A DNA stretch of 64,000 bases from Armatimonadota bacterium (lineage in GTDB: Bacteria > Armatimonadota > Zipacnadia > Zipacnadales > JABUFB01): contig JABUFB010000006.1 of assembly GCA_013314775.1 (NCBI GenBank), positions 1 to 64,000 of the forward strand, written 5' to 3'. A program made the translations under genes and the position numbers. How positions within the stretch are numbered: the first letter of the stretch is position 1; each line of letters opens with the position of its first letter. Under the pieces are notes generated by a model that made no database searches, was not told the origin of the DNA, and worked only from the letters and a program-made list of their open reading frames with translations. This document shows, piece by piece, positions 26,385 to 36,047 of this stretch.

Positions 26385-27509
26385 TCACTTCCGCGCCGAG
26401 ACATACCCTTCCACCAGGATGTCCGGTCCGATCCGCTCGACGTTGAACACATCCACGACGCGCGCGTCCGCCACCGCCGTTACACCCACACCGCCCAGCA
26501 TCCCGGGCGCGGAGGCTCCGCCAATGAGGCGCGGCGCGTAGAAGAAGGCGATCTTGTCCACGAGGCCGGCCTGAACCGCTGCACCGGCCAGTTCGTTCCC
26601 GCCCTCAAGCAGCACGCTCATGATGTTCAGTGATCCCAGTTGGGCCATGAGCGCCTGGAGGTTGACGCGGCCATCCGTGCCCAGAGGCAGGCGTAGCACA
26701 TCGGCCCCGGCCTGAGCGAGCGCGCTCACTCGCGACTCGTCGGCGCCCTGCCCCACCGCGATGATGCACTTTGTTTCCGGGGCCCTCTGCGTGATGACTC
26801 TCGCGTCCGCAGGTGTCCGCGCCTGAGTGTCAACCACCACCCGCACGGCATCGCGGGAATCCGGTGTGATCAGGCGGGTCGAGAGTTGGGGATTGTCGGC
26901 CAGAATCGTGCCCACGCCGACCATGACCGCGTCCGTGGTGTTACGCCACTGATGCACGCGCTGGCGGGATTCTGGACTGGTGATCCAGCGCGAGTTCCCG
27001 GTATGGGTTGCGGTGCGACCGTCCAGCGAGGCCGCGAGTTTGAGGGTGACGAAGGGCAGACCGGTGCACTTGTGTTTGTTGTACGACTCTAACAGGCGCA
27101 GGGCCTCCCCGGCCAGGACGCCAGGGGTGACCTCGATGCCCATCTCCTGGAGGCGCGGGGCTGCCTTGCCCGAACAGCGCGGGTCGCAGTCGTAGGCGGC
27201 GAAGACCACGCGGCTGATGCCGGCTTCGATGATAGCCTCAGTACAGGGGGGTGTCCGGCCCCAGTGGCTGCAAGGCTCCAGGGTCACGTAGAGGGTCGCC
27301 CCGCGCGCACGTTCGCCTGCATTCACGAGGGCGATGGGCTCGGCGTGAGGTTCACCGGCCCTCACGTGCCAGCCTTCACCCACGATCTCACCACTCGCCA
27401 CCACAACGGCGCCGACTGCGGGGTTGGGGCTGGTTCGTCCGAGTCCTCTGGAGGCAAGCTCGAGGGCACGTCTCATGAAGCGTGCATCGTCGTTGTCGCT
27501 TGCGCGCAT
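26385..27509 (-). CDS. ribD: Bifunctional riboflavin deaminase/reductase
   Basis: 374 residues carrying out two steps of riboflavin synthesis. The N-terminal zinc deaminase has HAEPIAL (catalytic His-Ala-Glu) and PCSHWGRTPPC (two zinc cysteines). The C-terminal NADPH reductase has TLKLAASLDGRTATHTGNSRWITSPESR and LLEGGNELAGAAVQAGLVD. Its start codon directly abuts the stop of the upstream membrane-protein gene. Other rib genes are not in the window. Confidence 0.96.
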   Translation of the reverse strand: MRASDNDDARFMRRALELASRGLGRTSPNPAVGAVVVASGEIVGEGWHVRAGEPHAEPIALVNAGERARGATLYVTLEPCSHWGRTPPCTEAIIEAGISRVVFAAYDCDPRCSGKAAPRLQEMGIEVTPGVLAGEALRLLESYNKHKCTGLPFVTLKLAASLDGRTATHTGNSRWITSPESRQRVHQWRNTTDAVMVGVGTILADNPQLSTRLITPDSRDAVRVVVDTQARTPADARVITQRAPETKCIIAVGQGADESRVSALAQAGADVLRLPLGTDGRVNLQALMAQLGSLNIMSVLLEGGNELAGAAVQAGLVDKIAFFYAPRLIGGASAPGMLGGVGVTAVADARVVDVFNVERIGPDILVEGYVSARK

Positions 27510-27890
27510 CTAGTCCCGGTCTCCCCCCCGGGATTTCGCTTCCGCATCCTTTGCCCGCTGGATGCTGCGGTATAGCTCAGCCTGTCGGATGTGTTTCTGG
27601 CGCTCAACCTGGCGCAGATCGGCCATGGCGATGAAGATCACGAGAACGGCCAGCACCGTGAGGACGGTCCAGAATATCAGAGCCTCAAGGGGCCCGGGCC
27701 AGGGGTACACCGCGCCGACGAAAATGAGGATGATGATCGCCAGCAAGAGCGCCGCCGTAAGCATGCGCGTCAGAAGCTGGCGACGGGAGATGATGTGCTG
27801 ACCCCGCCGGTACTGCAGCAGTTGCAGCACCGCACCGGTGATGATTGCCACAGCAGCGATCAGTAAGAAAACGCCGGCTGCGTAGGACAT
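27510..27890 (-). CDS. Small membrane protein
   Basis: 126 residues with three predicted membrane helices (AAGVFLLIAAVAIITGAVLQ, LLTRMLTAALLLAIIILIFVG, ALIFWTVLTVLAVLVIFIAM) and a charged, likely coiled tail (DLRQVERQKHIRQAELYRSI). Family not recognised. It is the first gene of the ribD-yraN transcript, with zero-base spacing to ribD. Start ATG 27890 is preferred over 27914 because GGGGATGAG precedes it. Confidence 0.75.
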   Translation of the reverse strand: MSYAAGVFLLIAAVAIITGAVLQLLQYRRGQHIISRRQLLTRMLTAALLLAIIILIFVGAVYPWPGPLEALIFWTVLTVLAVLVIFIAMADLRQVERQKHIRQAELYRSIQRAKDAEAKSRGGDRD

Positions 27891-27912
27891 GCGCTCATCC
27901 CCATTTTGTGGC

Positions 27913-27941
27913 ATAATAGCATAGCCAACGTGGTTTCACAA
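27913..27941 (-). promoter_or_regulatory. Promoter for the membrane protein-ribD-yraN operon
   Basis: Leftward TTGTGA (complement of 27936-27941) and TATTAT (complement of 27913-27918), 17-base spacer. Confidence 0.6.
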
Positions 27942-27980
27942 GCCGGAGCACCGCGCTGCAGGGGGGGCCTGAAGCCGACC

Positions 27981-28976
27981 ATGAGACGACTCGGAATAAG
28001 CGGACCCGGCCGCCCTGGGCCGGTCATGATCCATATCGCCCCGCCGCACCTGTCAATGGGCGGGTCGAGTTCGCTTGTGCGGGCGCTGGTCCCCTTGTGC
28101 CCCGGGGTCGATTACGACGCGTTCATGGGCCTCACGGGCATGGCGTTCCGGCTCCACGTTTTAGACCGCCTTGACCCGCGCGCAACTGAAGACCGTCTTG
28201 TCGACGAACTGCCGTCGCTGATTGAGCCCCTTGGCATGCGCGTGGAGGTGCTGCGACCCGAGAGCGCCGGGGAACTCGCCGAGATCGTGCGCCAGGCCGT
28301 GGCCGCCGGGACACCTTTACCGGTCCGAGGCTGGCCGGAAGGCGGCCTCGACTGGGCTTTGGTGGCGGGGTACGATGACGCCCGAGGCGTCCTTTGCGGC
28401 TGGCCCGCCACCTGGACAGAGGCGGCGTGTGCGGGCGCACCACCGGCAGGAGATTTGGCTATAAGGGTGGTCCAACCATGCCCGCCCATCAAGCCTGAGG
28501 AACATTGGCGAGAAGTCATTGAGTGTGCGGCCGGTGATGAGCACGCCCTGAAAGCGGCGTACGCACAGTGGTCTGAGCAATTGTCGAGCCTTGCCTCGGA
28601 TGCCGGCGGCGAGAGCTGGTCGCTGGCGCAGAACAACGCCGCTTTGGCGAACACGCTGGCGGATGCGCGTACCTCCGCCGCGGCTTTCCTGTCTCGATGC
28701 GCAGATGTCAGCGAGCCAACAGCTGCTGAATGGCTTGAGCAGGCCTGGTACACCTATGAGGAACTTGCGGACCTGGTGGACGCCGCGCCCGGTCTGGACA
28801 GAGAAGCAGCTGACCGGAGCATCGGCGTTGCCTACCGCGACCGGTGGCTCGAAACGCTCACCCAGGCGCAGCGCCTGGACTGCAGGGCGAGCGGGTTTCT
28901 ACGCCGGGCGCTGACCAGTGCGCTATCTCCGTCGGAGATCGCGGAAGAACCCGAGAATCCGGCAAACTGGACTTAG
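27981..28976 (+). CDS. Unknown protein with BtrH/C39-peptidase-like N-terminal half
   Basis: 331 residues (ATG 27981; ATG 28026 gives 316). The first half has PPHLSMGGSSSLVRALVPL, YDAFMGLTGMAFRLHV, a PLPVRGW strand and ALVAGYDD, which recall the C39-peptidase-like BtrH N-terminal fold. The usual catalytic cysteine near the N-terminus is a serine-rich stretch here. The second half is helical. I cannot assign a function. It is divergent from the ribD operon and precedes an AIM24 gene. Confidence 0.7.
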   Translation: MRRLGISGPGRPGPVMIHIAPPHLSMGGSSSLVRALVPLCPGVDYDAFMGLTGMAFRLHVLDRLDPRATEDRLVDELPSLIEPLGMRVEVLRPESAGELAEIVRQAVAAGTPLPVRGWPEGGLDWALVAGYDDARGVLCGWPATWTEAACAGAPPAGDLAIRVVQPCPPIKPEEHWREVIECAAGDEHALKAAYAQWSEQLSSLASDAGGESWSLAQNNAALANTLADARTSAAAFLSRCADVSEPTAAEWLEQAWYTYEELADLVDAAPGLDREAADRSIGVAYRDRWLETLTQAQRLDCRASGFLRRALTSALSPSEIAEEPENPANWT

Positions 28977-29076
28977 GGCCCGCTATGCGGTTATTCTTCA
29001 GGGCATGACATAGCTCACTGTCTGGCGCGTGATGCGCTGGGCCCGGGATGCCGAATACCAGAAGGGGGTCATCACC

Positions 29077-29745
29077 GTGCAGCATCAGATCCTGTACCGG
29101 CCATCGTACTCGCTCCTGCAGCTGCTCATGTCCCAGGGAGAGTCGATCCAGGCGGAAGCCGGCGCGATGGTGTCGATGACGCCGAACATCCAGATGCAGA
29201 CGCAGGCGCGCGGCGGAATACTCGGCGGGATCAAGCGCCTGGTTGGCGGGGAGAGCTTCTTCATCAACCACTTCACGTGCGGCTCGGGCGACGGGGAGAT
29301 GACCCTCGCGCCGCCACTGCCCGGGGATATCATGGACATCCCCCTGGGAGGGGTCATGTTCGTGCAGTCGGGCTCTTACATCGCGAACACCGACGGTATA
29401 TCAATTGACACCAAATGGAGCGGCGCGCGAGGGTTCTTCTCGGGTGAAGGTTTCTTCCTGCTCAAGGCTGAAGGCACCGGGCAGCTTTTCGTCAGCTCTT
29501 ACGGAGCGATACACGTCCTGGAGCTTGCCGAAGGGCAGCGCTATGTGGCGGATACCGGACACATGGTGGCCTTCGATGGCAGCGTGACCTACAGCGTACG
29601 CGGGTCCGGTGGCCTGAAAGAGACCTTCCTGTCCGGTGAGGGCCTGGTCTGCGAGTTCACCGGTCCCGGCAGGCTCTACCTCCAGACCCGGAGCATGGAT
29701 GCATTCCTGAAATTCTTGATCCCGAAGTTGCCCAAGAATCAATAG
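29077..29745 (+). CDS. AIM24 / TIGR00266 family protein
   Basis: 222 residues from GTG 29077. The family pattern is clear: PSYSLLQLLMSQGESIQAEAGAMVSM, GILGGIKRLVGGESFFINHF, GARGFFSGEGFFLLKAEG and the repeated beta-strand layout of a trimeric barrel. The biochemical role of bacterial AIM24 proteins is unknown. AAGGGGG upstream supports GTG 29077; the earlier GTG 29029 would add 16 unlikely residues. Confidence 0.9.
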   Translation: MQHQILYRPSYSLLQLLMSQGESIQAEAGAMVSMTPNIQMQTQARGGILGGIKRLVGGESFFINHFTCGSGDGEMTLAPPLPGDIMDIPLGGVMFVQSGSYIANTDGISIDTKWSGARGFFSGEGFFLLKAEGTGQLFVSSYGAIHVLELAEGQRYVADTGHMVAFDGSVTYSVRGSGGLKETFLSGEGLVCEFTGPGRLYLQTRSMDAFLKFLIPKLPKNQ

Positions 29746-29779
29746 CGCAGGCTTGCCACAGACAAAGGACCCGGGAAGG

Positions 29780-31072
29780 ATGACTGCGGTGAACTGTCCG
29801 GGCAGTCTCTGCCGCACGATGGGCGTTCTTGTGGCCTTGGGGGTCAGCGTTCCATCAACAGCGCAGTTCTTCCCCGGACAGCCGCCGGGGCAAGCCGGGC
29901 AAGCGCCTCAGCTCAATCTGCCGGTCCCGAACCTCACGCTGCCGGAGGTCACGGATCCTTTCCTGATCCTGTTCCCGCAGCTGAAGGACCTTCCCGCGCC
30001 TGACTGGGTGCGCGAAGGTCTGCGGATCACCTATTACTGCACGGTGGCGACGGTCCGCGGCAATTTCGTCTTCGACCCGCTGGACGGAGCGGCGCGGACC
30101 ACTCCCGACGACCCGCCGGGAGGATCGGGAGACGGCTTCTGGCAGCAGGATCTGGTGGCGGTCGACGGCCGCACCTACGCCCAGCATCACGTCATGTATT
30201 CACTTCTTGCCAACCGGCAGGCGCCATCTCCGGCGCTGACCCTGATGTCCATGGGGATACCCGGCTACGGAGCAAGCTGGGCGAATCCCAAGGCCTTTGA
30301 GAATGCCGAGCAGCTTCAGGCCGAGGGCCTGCGGATTGCAAAGATGCCGTACGAAGTGCAGGGCCGCAAGTATGACTCGGTGCGGATCGAGACGACGACC
30401 AGCCAGGGCGTCGGCATAGAGCGCAGGCCCGACGGCCGGTTCGTGTCAGTGTTCGACCTGCGCACCGGGCTTCTGCTGTTTTCCAGTACAGCTACCTACT
30501 CGCCGGCCTCGGATTCGACGCTCCTTTTCCACCTGGAATACCGAGGTCAGCGAATGCTCAACCTGCCGTGGCAGGCCGGTGTGACGCCGAATTGGGTGAA
30601 ACAGGGCGGCAGGATGACCCTCGAGGGCTATACCACGATGGTCATGGCCGGCAGCCCGCCTGTCCCTCTCAAGACCCGGGCAGTCATTGAGACCCGGGAA
30701 CGTGGTGGCAGGTGGTCCACCCACGCGACATCGCTGTCCGTGGGCGCTGCACCCGGCGGCCCGACAACAAGCGTCACCGGCGCGTCTCAGGTCTTCGGGG
30801 GCGTCTGGCTCCCGGCCACGGCGCTCAATGCCCTGCGCCAGGGGCTGGTGCTGGATCAGGACCCGATCACGGGAAGCCGCATTGTGGTGAATGGCGTCGG
30901 GACCGACGTGAGGGACACACCGGCGATCCAGATCACCGAGACGTGCGGCCAGTGGTCTCTCACTCTCGGCTACGACCGGCGGGACGGGTCCCTGGTGTCA
31001 AGCTACAAGCAGACGCCGATGCCGTTTTCGACCCTCGTGGAAGATCTTTACCGGACCGGCCCTCCCAGCTGA
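29780..31072 (+). CDS. Exported protein of unknown function
   Basis: 430 residues. A hydrophobic N-terminal segment (MGVLVALGVSVPSTAQFFPG) looks like a signal peptide cut near AQ, followed by a proline/glutamine-rich linker (PGQPPGQAGQAPQ). The rest is beta-rich: GLRITYYCTVATVRGNFVF, SVRIETTTSQGVGIERR, LLLFSSTATYSPAS. No family recognised. It lies between the AIM24 gene and an ABC exporter on one strand. Confidence 0.75.
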   Translation: MTAVNCPGSLCRTMGVLVALGVSVPSTAQFFPGQPPGQAGQAPQLNLPVPNLTLPEVTDPFLILFPQLKDLPAPDWVREGLRITYYCTVATVRGNFVFDPLDGAARTTPDDPPGGSGDGFWQQDLVAVDGRTYAQHHVMYSLLANRQAPSPALTLMSMGIPGYGASWANPKAFENAEQLQAEGLRIAKMPYEVQGRKYDSVRIETTTSQGVGIERRPDGRFVSVFDLRTGLLLFSSTATYSPASDSTLLFHLEYRGQRMLNLPWQAGVTPNWVKQGGRMTLEGYTTMVMAGSPPVPLKTRAVIETRERGGRWSTHATSLSVGAAPGGPTTSVTGASQVFGGVWLPATALNALRQGLVLDQDPITGSRIVVNGVGTDVRDTPAIQITETCGQWSLTLGYDRRDGSLVSSYKQTPMPFSTLVEDLYRTGPPS

Positions 31073-31124
31073 GGGCAGATGACCGTCGTGCCTTCTCGGG
31101 CGCAACATGTAGGAGATCGATCGC

Positions 31125-33035
31125 ATGTTACTTGGGCTGATGGGCGGGGGCGGAGGCAGGGGATGGGGCCGCCGCGGCGGTTCCGATGACGCTCTCAAGA
31201 AGACAAAACCACTGAAGATCACCGACCGGCGCATGCTGGGCTGGTTCTACACGAGCATCGCGCGCGAGCATTGGCCAAAGATCGCCCTCGGCGTGTTCTG
31301 CATGATCACCAGTGCCTCGCTGGGACTGTACGTGCCGATGGTGATGAAGTCGATCTTTGACGACGTCATCCAGGACGGCAGGCGCGATCTCCTCGCGGGT
31401 CTCGTGTACCAACTTCTCATGTACCAGGCCGGCAGCCAGGTTCTGGGCGCGGCGCGGACCACCATCATGCATCTGCTAGGCCAGCGCCTGGTGCATGTCC
31501 TGCGCATGCAGTGCTTCAGCCATCTGGTCACCCTTGGCATGAGCTACTTCGAGCGCGAGCGCACCGGCGACATCATGTCCCGGGTCAGCAATGACGTGCA
31601 GGCAGTCGAGAACCTGGTGGTCCACGCCACCGATGACATGATCAGCAACATCATCCGCGTGGTCGGCACTGTGGGCTTCATGTTCTATCTGAGCTGGAAA
31701 CTTGCCATGGTGGCACTGGCGCCGCTGCCCATTTTCGTGGGCTGCCTGCTCATCTTCTCGCACTACATCCGCCCGGTGTTCCGGAAGATCCGCGACGAAT
31801 TGGGCGACATCAACGTGAAGCTGCAGGAGCGCATCTCGGGCATGCTCATCATCAAGAGCTTCGCTCGGGAGGAGGACGAAGTCAGGAGCTTCGAGCAGAG
31901 CAGCGGAGAGTACTGGCGCGCGAACTCCAAGAGCATCTGGATGTGGAGCACCTTCTTCCCCTTTGTCAGCCTGATCACGTCTGTCGGCATGGTGATCATG
32001 ATCTGGTATGGCGCGGAGCTCACCACAACCGACAGCCGCTTCAGCTCGCCGGGCACCATCGTCGCGTTCCTGGCGTACCTGCAGCAGTTCTACGGCCCGG
32101 TGGGCTCGCTCATGCGGGTCTACAACACGGTCCTCAATGCATTGGCGTCTATGGCCCGCATTTTTGAACTGCTGGATGAGGTCCCGGATGTCGCGGACAA
32201 ACCGGATGCAGTGGAGCTCGGGCGCGTTGAAGGAGCGGTCAACATCGAGAACGTGAGCTTCCGCTACGCAACCGGCGAAAACGTGCTGCAGGGCGTCAGC
32301 GTCTCTGCGGAACCCGGCGAGATGGTGGCGATCGTCGGCCGCAGCGGAGCGGGGAAGACCACCCTCGTGAACCTGATACCGCGCTTCTACGACCCATATG
32401 AGGGGCGCGTGCTCATCGACGGCCACGATGTCCGGGATGTGACCCAGAAGTCGCTGCGCAGGAACATCGGCATTGTGCTCCAGGACACCTTCCTCTTCAA
32501 TGACACCGTGCGCAACAATATCCGCTACGCCTGCCCGGATGCGGATGATGAGCGGATCATCGAGGCGGCCAAGGCGGCCCATGCCCACGATTTCATCAGC
32601 GAACTCGACGAGGGCTACGACACCGTTGTCGGCGAGCGCGGTGTGAAGCTGTCGGGCGGCCAGAAGCAGCGCATTTCCATCGCCCGGGCGCTCCTGGCCG
32701 ACCCGCGGATCCTGATCCTGGATGAGGCCACCTCCTCGGTGGATACGGAGGCTGAGCAGATCATCCAGAGGGCATTGATGAACCTGCAGGTCGGGCGCAC
32801 CACTTTCGTCATCGCCCATCGCCTGTCCACGATCCGGCGCGCCGACAAGATCGTGGTCATCGACGAGGGAGAGATCGTGGAGCAGGCCGACCATGAGTCC
32901 CTCATGGCGCGCAATGGCCTGTACAAGGAGATGTACACGCGGCAGTTCCAAATCGAAGAGGACTGGAACTCGGCCTCCACCGGGCTCGGCGGCGGCATCT
33001 CCGGCCCACCCGCCGGGAACGGTCCGCCCATGTAA
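31125..33035 (+). CDS. ABC exporter, fused membrane and ATPase domains (MsbA/lipid type)
   Basis: 636 residues. Six membrane helices occupy about residues 50-340, with the coupling motif YFERERTGDIMSRVSNDVQAVE. The ATPase domain has Walker A GRSGAGKTTL near 406, LSGGQKQRISIARAL near 508, Walker B ILILDEATSSVD near 530, and the switch histidine in IAHRLSTIRRAD. It works as a homodimer or with a partner. The substrate could be lipid, drug or peptide. A glycine/arginine-rich N-terminal extension is unusual. Confidence 0.92.
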   Translation: MLLGLMGGGGGRGWGRRGGSDDALKKTKPLKITDRRMLGWFYTSIAREHWPKIALGVFCMITSASLGLYVPMVMKSIFDDVIQDGRRDLLAGLVYQLLMYQAGSQVLGAARTTIMHLLGQRLVHVLRMQCFSHLVTLGMSYFERERTGDIMSRVSNDVQAVENLVVHATDDMISNIIRVVGTVGFMFYLSWKLAMVALAPLPIFVGCLLIFSHYIRPVFRKIRDELGDINVKLQERISGMLIIKSFAREEDEVRSFEQSSGEYWRANSKSIWMWSTFFPFVSLITSVGMVIMIWYGAELTTTDSRFSSPGTIVAFLAYLQQFYGPVGSLMRVYNTVLNALASMARIFELLDEVPDVADKPDAVELGRVEGAVNIENVSFRYATGENVLQGVSVSAEPGEMVAIVGRSGAGKTTLVNLIPRFYDPYEGRVLIDGHDVRDVTQKSLRRNIGIVLQDTFLFNDTVRNNIRYACPDADDERIIEAAKAAHAHDFISELDEGYDTVVGERGVKLSGGQKQRISIARALLADPRILILDEATSSVDTEAEQIIQRALMNLQVGRTTFVIAHRLSTIRRADKIVVIDEGEIVEQADHESLMARNGLYKEMYTRQFQIEEDWNSASTGLGGGISGPPAGNGPPM

Positions 33036-33078
33036 TCAGCGCTGATCCGCGCATTCGAGGAACCATCGGAGGGCATGG

Positions 33079-33897
33079 ATGATCGACAGTTGCATGGTAT
33101 GCGGCGGTACCAGTATGCGTTACTGGGACACCCACAAGGGTATCGATGTGTTCATCTGCGAGAGCTGTGGCCACGGGGTGTCCGACATGCCCCCGGGCCT
33201 TTCGGATGAAGCCGGGGAGATCTACGACGGCGAGTATTACACCGCGATGAGCTACGATCGGAAGTGGCGATTTCGAGTGGGTCGCGCTGCTCGCTGGATT
33301 CGTTACATGATGGAACTGCGGCGCCCACCGGGGCATTCTCTGGACATCGGCTGCTCCCTGGGTTACTACATGGCGGCAGCTCGGCGGCTTGGCTGGACCC
33401 CCCACGGCACCGATATATCCCAACACGCGCTCCAGGTGAGCCGGGAGCGTGGCATGGACGTCTTCTTCTCCACGCACCCGGACGAATTCCCGGAAGATCT
33501 GCCGCCGCTGGATATTGTCACCGCGGCGCAGGTGGTCGAACACTTCCCCGACCCCATCGACTACCTGAAAGCGCTCAAGGGCAGGATGGCGCCCGGGGGT
33601 CTGATCTACATTCAGATACCCAACTTCATGAAGCTCATCCGGCAGGGGCCTCAGACACCGTACGTGGGCCCACCCGAACACGTTCACTTCTTCACTCTCG
33701 ACACGGCCCACGCAGTCCTGGAGAAGTCCGGTTGGGAGCTGGTCCGCCCGCCAGTCGTTCGCCCGTCCACTATCCGCTGGCGACTTTGGATGTGGATTCC
33801 GGAACTACTTTACGAGATGCCCCGAGAGATCTTCCGCGAGCCGTACACCCGCAACGGGAAGTTGTCCAACATGCACCTGTTCGCACGGGCCGTTTGA
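33079..33897 (+). CDS. Class I methyltransferase with N-terminal zinc-finger-like cysteines
   Basis: 272 residues. An N-terminal treble-clef pair, CMVCGGTS and CESCGHGV, precedes the methyltransferase core with SLDIGCSLGYYMAAARRLGW, HGTDISQHALQVSRERG, VTAAQVVEHFPDPIDYL and LKGRMAPGGLIYIQIPNF. This architecture is common in sugar- and surface-glycan-modifying methyltransferases (Methyltransf_23). It sits between an ABC exporter and an M20 peptidase on the same strand. Confidence 0.88.
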   Translation: MIDSCMVCGGTSMRYWDTHKGIDVFICESCGHGVSDMPPGLSDEAGEIYDGEYYTAMSYDRKWRFRVGRAARWIRYMMELRRPPGHSLDIGCSLGYYMAAARRLGWTPHGTDISQHALQVSRERGMDVFFSTHPDEFPEDLPPLDIVTAAQVVEHFPDPIDYLKALKGRMAPGGLIYIQIPNFMKLIRQGPQTPYVGPPEHVHFFTLDTAHAVLEKSGWELVRPPVVRPSTIRWRLWMWIPELLYEMPREIFREPYTRNGKLSNMHLFARAV

Positions 33898-33919
33898 GGC
33901 CCGTGCCCAGGAGAGAGCC

Positions 33920-35200
33920 ATGAACCAGGCCGAAACTGCGCTCATTGAAGCTGTGGCGGAAGATCGCGACCGCATCGTCGATCTATGCCGCAACCTTTGC
34001 CGAATCAACACCGTGAATCCCTACGCGGGCGATGCCAATGCATGCGGGGAGAAGCCCGGACAGGAGTTCCTCGCGCCAATCCTGGAAGGCCTGGGCGCCC
34101 GCGTCACCCTCTTCGACTGCCCCGATGATATCTACCCGCGCATGGGCGTCCTCGGTCCAGCGGAACGCAATTTCCGAGACAGGCCGAACCTCGTGGCCGA
34201 GTTCGACTTCGGTGGGCCCGGGCCAACCGTGATTATCAACGGACACATGGATACGGTTGGCGTCGATTCCATGTCCATCGATCCGCTGGCTGCGGAGGTG
34301 CGCGAGGGACGCATCTGGGGACGCGGCACCAGCGACTGCAAAGGTGGTATTACCACAGCCGTGAGCGCCCTGCGCTGCCTGGCAGAGTCCGGGGTGAATC
34401 TGCGGGGACGAGTGATCTTCGAGAGCGTGGTGGATGAAGAGTGTAATGGCAGCGGCGCGGGGACCCTTGCCTGCCTGGATGCCGGGTACGTCGGGGATGT
34501 GGCGGTGTTCGTGGACGGCAACGATGACGCGCTCACCCTCGGGTGCAGCGGGTGCCTTACGGCGGACCTGCATGTGGAGGGCCTCGAAGGCCACGCGGCA
34601 TACGGCACCGGCGTCTCGGCCATCGAGAAAGCGCTCACGGTGAAAGCCGCGATCGACGAGTTCAAGCGCGACCGGGAGACTGCGCGGCCCGATGCCCGGG
34701 TGAATCTCGGCATCTTTCGCGCCGGCGTGCATCCCGCGGTTGTCCCGGGATCGGCGTATCTGTCACTAAACTGCGTCTATGAAGTCGATGAGGCTGCGCA
34801 GGCGCTGGAGCGCACGGGTGTCTGGGGCGCGGAGCCGATCCGCAAGAGTTTCGAAGCGCTTGTCCGAGCGGCCGAATCTGCTGACCCGTGGCTGGCCGAG
34901 CACCCCTCCCGCATCACCTGGGTCAAGGACCTGATCCCCTTCAGCGGCCCCGAGGACATGCCTCTGGCCGCCCGCGTTGAGACGGCTTACTCCGCCGTCA
35001 CCGGCAGGCTCCCCGCGCGCCGGCACATGCTGGGCTGGAGCGACGCATCATACTATTCCGCGCTTGGCCGCATACCCACGGTCCTGTATGGCCCCGGCGT
35101 CACCGGCAAACCCCATTCACCAGACGAGTACGTGGAGATCGACAACCTGGTGCGCTGCACCCAGGTGCTGGCCCTGTTCCTGCTGAGAGAGCTTGACTGA
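33920..35200 (+). CDS. M20-family zinc peptidase / deacylase
   Basis: 426 residues of the ArgE/DapE/ACY1/CPG2 group. Metal ligands are visible in VIINGHMDTVGVDS, WGRGTSDCKGGITTAVSAL and VVDEECNGSGAGTL (catalytic Glu-Glu), with the C-terminal histidine in GVTGKPHSPDEYVEI. The likely reaction is hydrolysis of an N-acyl amino acid or small peptide. Substrate not deducible. A hairpin follows the stop. Confidence 0.92.
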   Translation: MNQAETALIEAVAEDRDRIVDLCRNLCRINTVNPYAGDANACGEKPGQEFLAPILEGLGARVTLFDCPDDIYPRMGVLGPAERNFRDRPNLVAEFDFGGPGPTVIINGHMDTVGVDSMSIDPLAAEVREGRIWGRGTSDCKGGITTAVSALRCLAESGVNLRGRVIFESVVDEECNGSGAGTLACLDAGYVGDVAVFVDGNDDALTLGCSGCLTADLHVEGLEGHAAYGTGVSAIEKALTVKAAIDEFKRDRETARPDARVNLGIFRAGVHPAVVPGSAYLSLNCVYEVDEAAQALERTGVWGAEPIRKSFEALVRAAESADPWLAEHPSRITWVKDLIPFSGPEDMPLAARVETAYSAVTGRLPARRHMLGWSDASYYSALGRIPTVLYGPGVTGKPHSPDEYVEIDNLVRCTQVLALFLLRELD

Positions 35201-35208
35201 CAAAGGGG

Positions 35209-35242
35209 AACGCCCGGACAGGCGGGCGTCTGTCCGGGCGTT
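35209..35242. terminator. Bidirectional hairpin between convergent genes
   Basis: A perfect 13-bp inverted repeat, AACGCCCGGACAG (35209-35221) and CTGTCCGGGCGTT (35230-35242), with an eight-base loop. It lies nine bases after the M20 stop and 35 bases from the 3' end of the minus-strand prepilin-like gene. No strong T-run follows. Confidence 0.5.
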
Positions 35243-35277
35243 GGGGGAGGGTACGGCTTGCTGCGAACTGCCGGGGG

Positions 35278-35919
35278 CTATCCCGTGTACCACTCGCGGG
35301 GGTAACTGGAGGACCGGGTGAGTGGCTTCACGTGGCCGTCAGCCCACAGCACGTTGCACGTATCGTTGTGCCGCCACCATTCCTTGCGCTGCGCTTCGTT
35401 CGGGTACTGGGTGAGGTTGGTGGTCTGACCGGCAGCCGGGCAGAGGGTATCACCATTGTCGTCGAGCCTCGTCTCGCCTGCGTCATGGGCCAGGACAAAC
35501 TCGGCGGGCTTCTCCACACTCCACATCCGCAGCCGATTGCCCTCAGCGTAGGAGTTCAGACCGTATCCGTAGTTTGCCTGAATAGTCTTGGAGCTCGGGC
35601 AGCGCCAGATCTGCTGGTTTTTCGCGTACGGCTCATAGTAGTGTCCCCAGTACCATCCACAGCCGGCCGCACCGGTCGTCCACGAGTTCCCGTTGGCGCG
35701 CGCCTGTGGGTGCGAGGCGCTGCATGGGTGGTTGTAGCCGTCGTAGTCATTCTGGTACATGGACATCGCAAGGCCGATCTGCTTCAGATTGCTCTGGCAC
35801 GAGGCCTGCTGCGCCTTCTCGCGAGCCTGCGCGAAGACCGGAAAGAGAATTGCGGCGAGTATCGCGATGATCGCGATGACAACCAGCAGTTCGATCAGGG
35901 TGAAGCCGTCTCTGCGCAT
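35278..35919 (-). CDS. DUF1559-type prepilin-like protein
   Basis: 213 residues. The type IV prepilin leader [20 protein letters not shown] has the prepilin peptidase site after the glycine and the conserved Phe-Thr-x-x-Glu. The C-terminal [17 protein letters not shown] fits the H-x9-DG pattern found in large families of such proteins in Planctomycetes, Lentisphaerae and Armatimonadota. It is a likely pseudopilin-like surface or secretion component. Start ATG 35919 has AGGGAGA upstream. Confidence 0.92.
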   Translation of the reverse strand: MRRDGFTLIELLVVIAIIAILAAILFPVFAQAREKAQQASCQSNLKQIGLAMSMYQNDYDGYNHPCSASHPQARANGNSWTTGAAGCGWYWGHYYEPYAKNQQIWRCPSSKTIQANYGYGLNSYAEGNRLRMWSVEKPAEFVLAHDAGETRLDDNGDTLCPAAGQTTNLTQYPNEAQRKEWWRHNDTCNVLWADGHVKPLTRSSSYPREWYTG

Positions 35920-36047
35920 TCGAGTGTCTCCCTTACTGCACTTGACGTTGTGCTGCACGACCAGGAAGTTACACGCGAAGTGTTAAGCGGGGCTTATGCC
36001 GGGGATAAGGGCGCGTGAGGGGGCAGCTAAGAGACGATGAACGCCGG

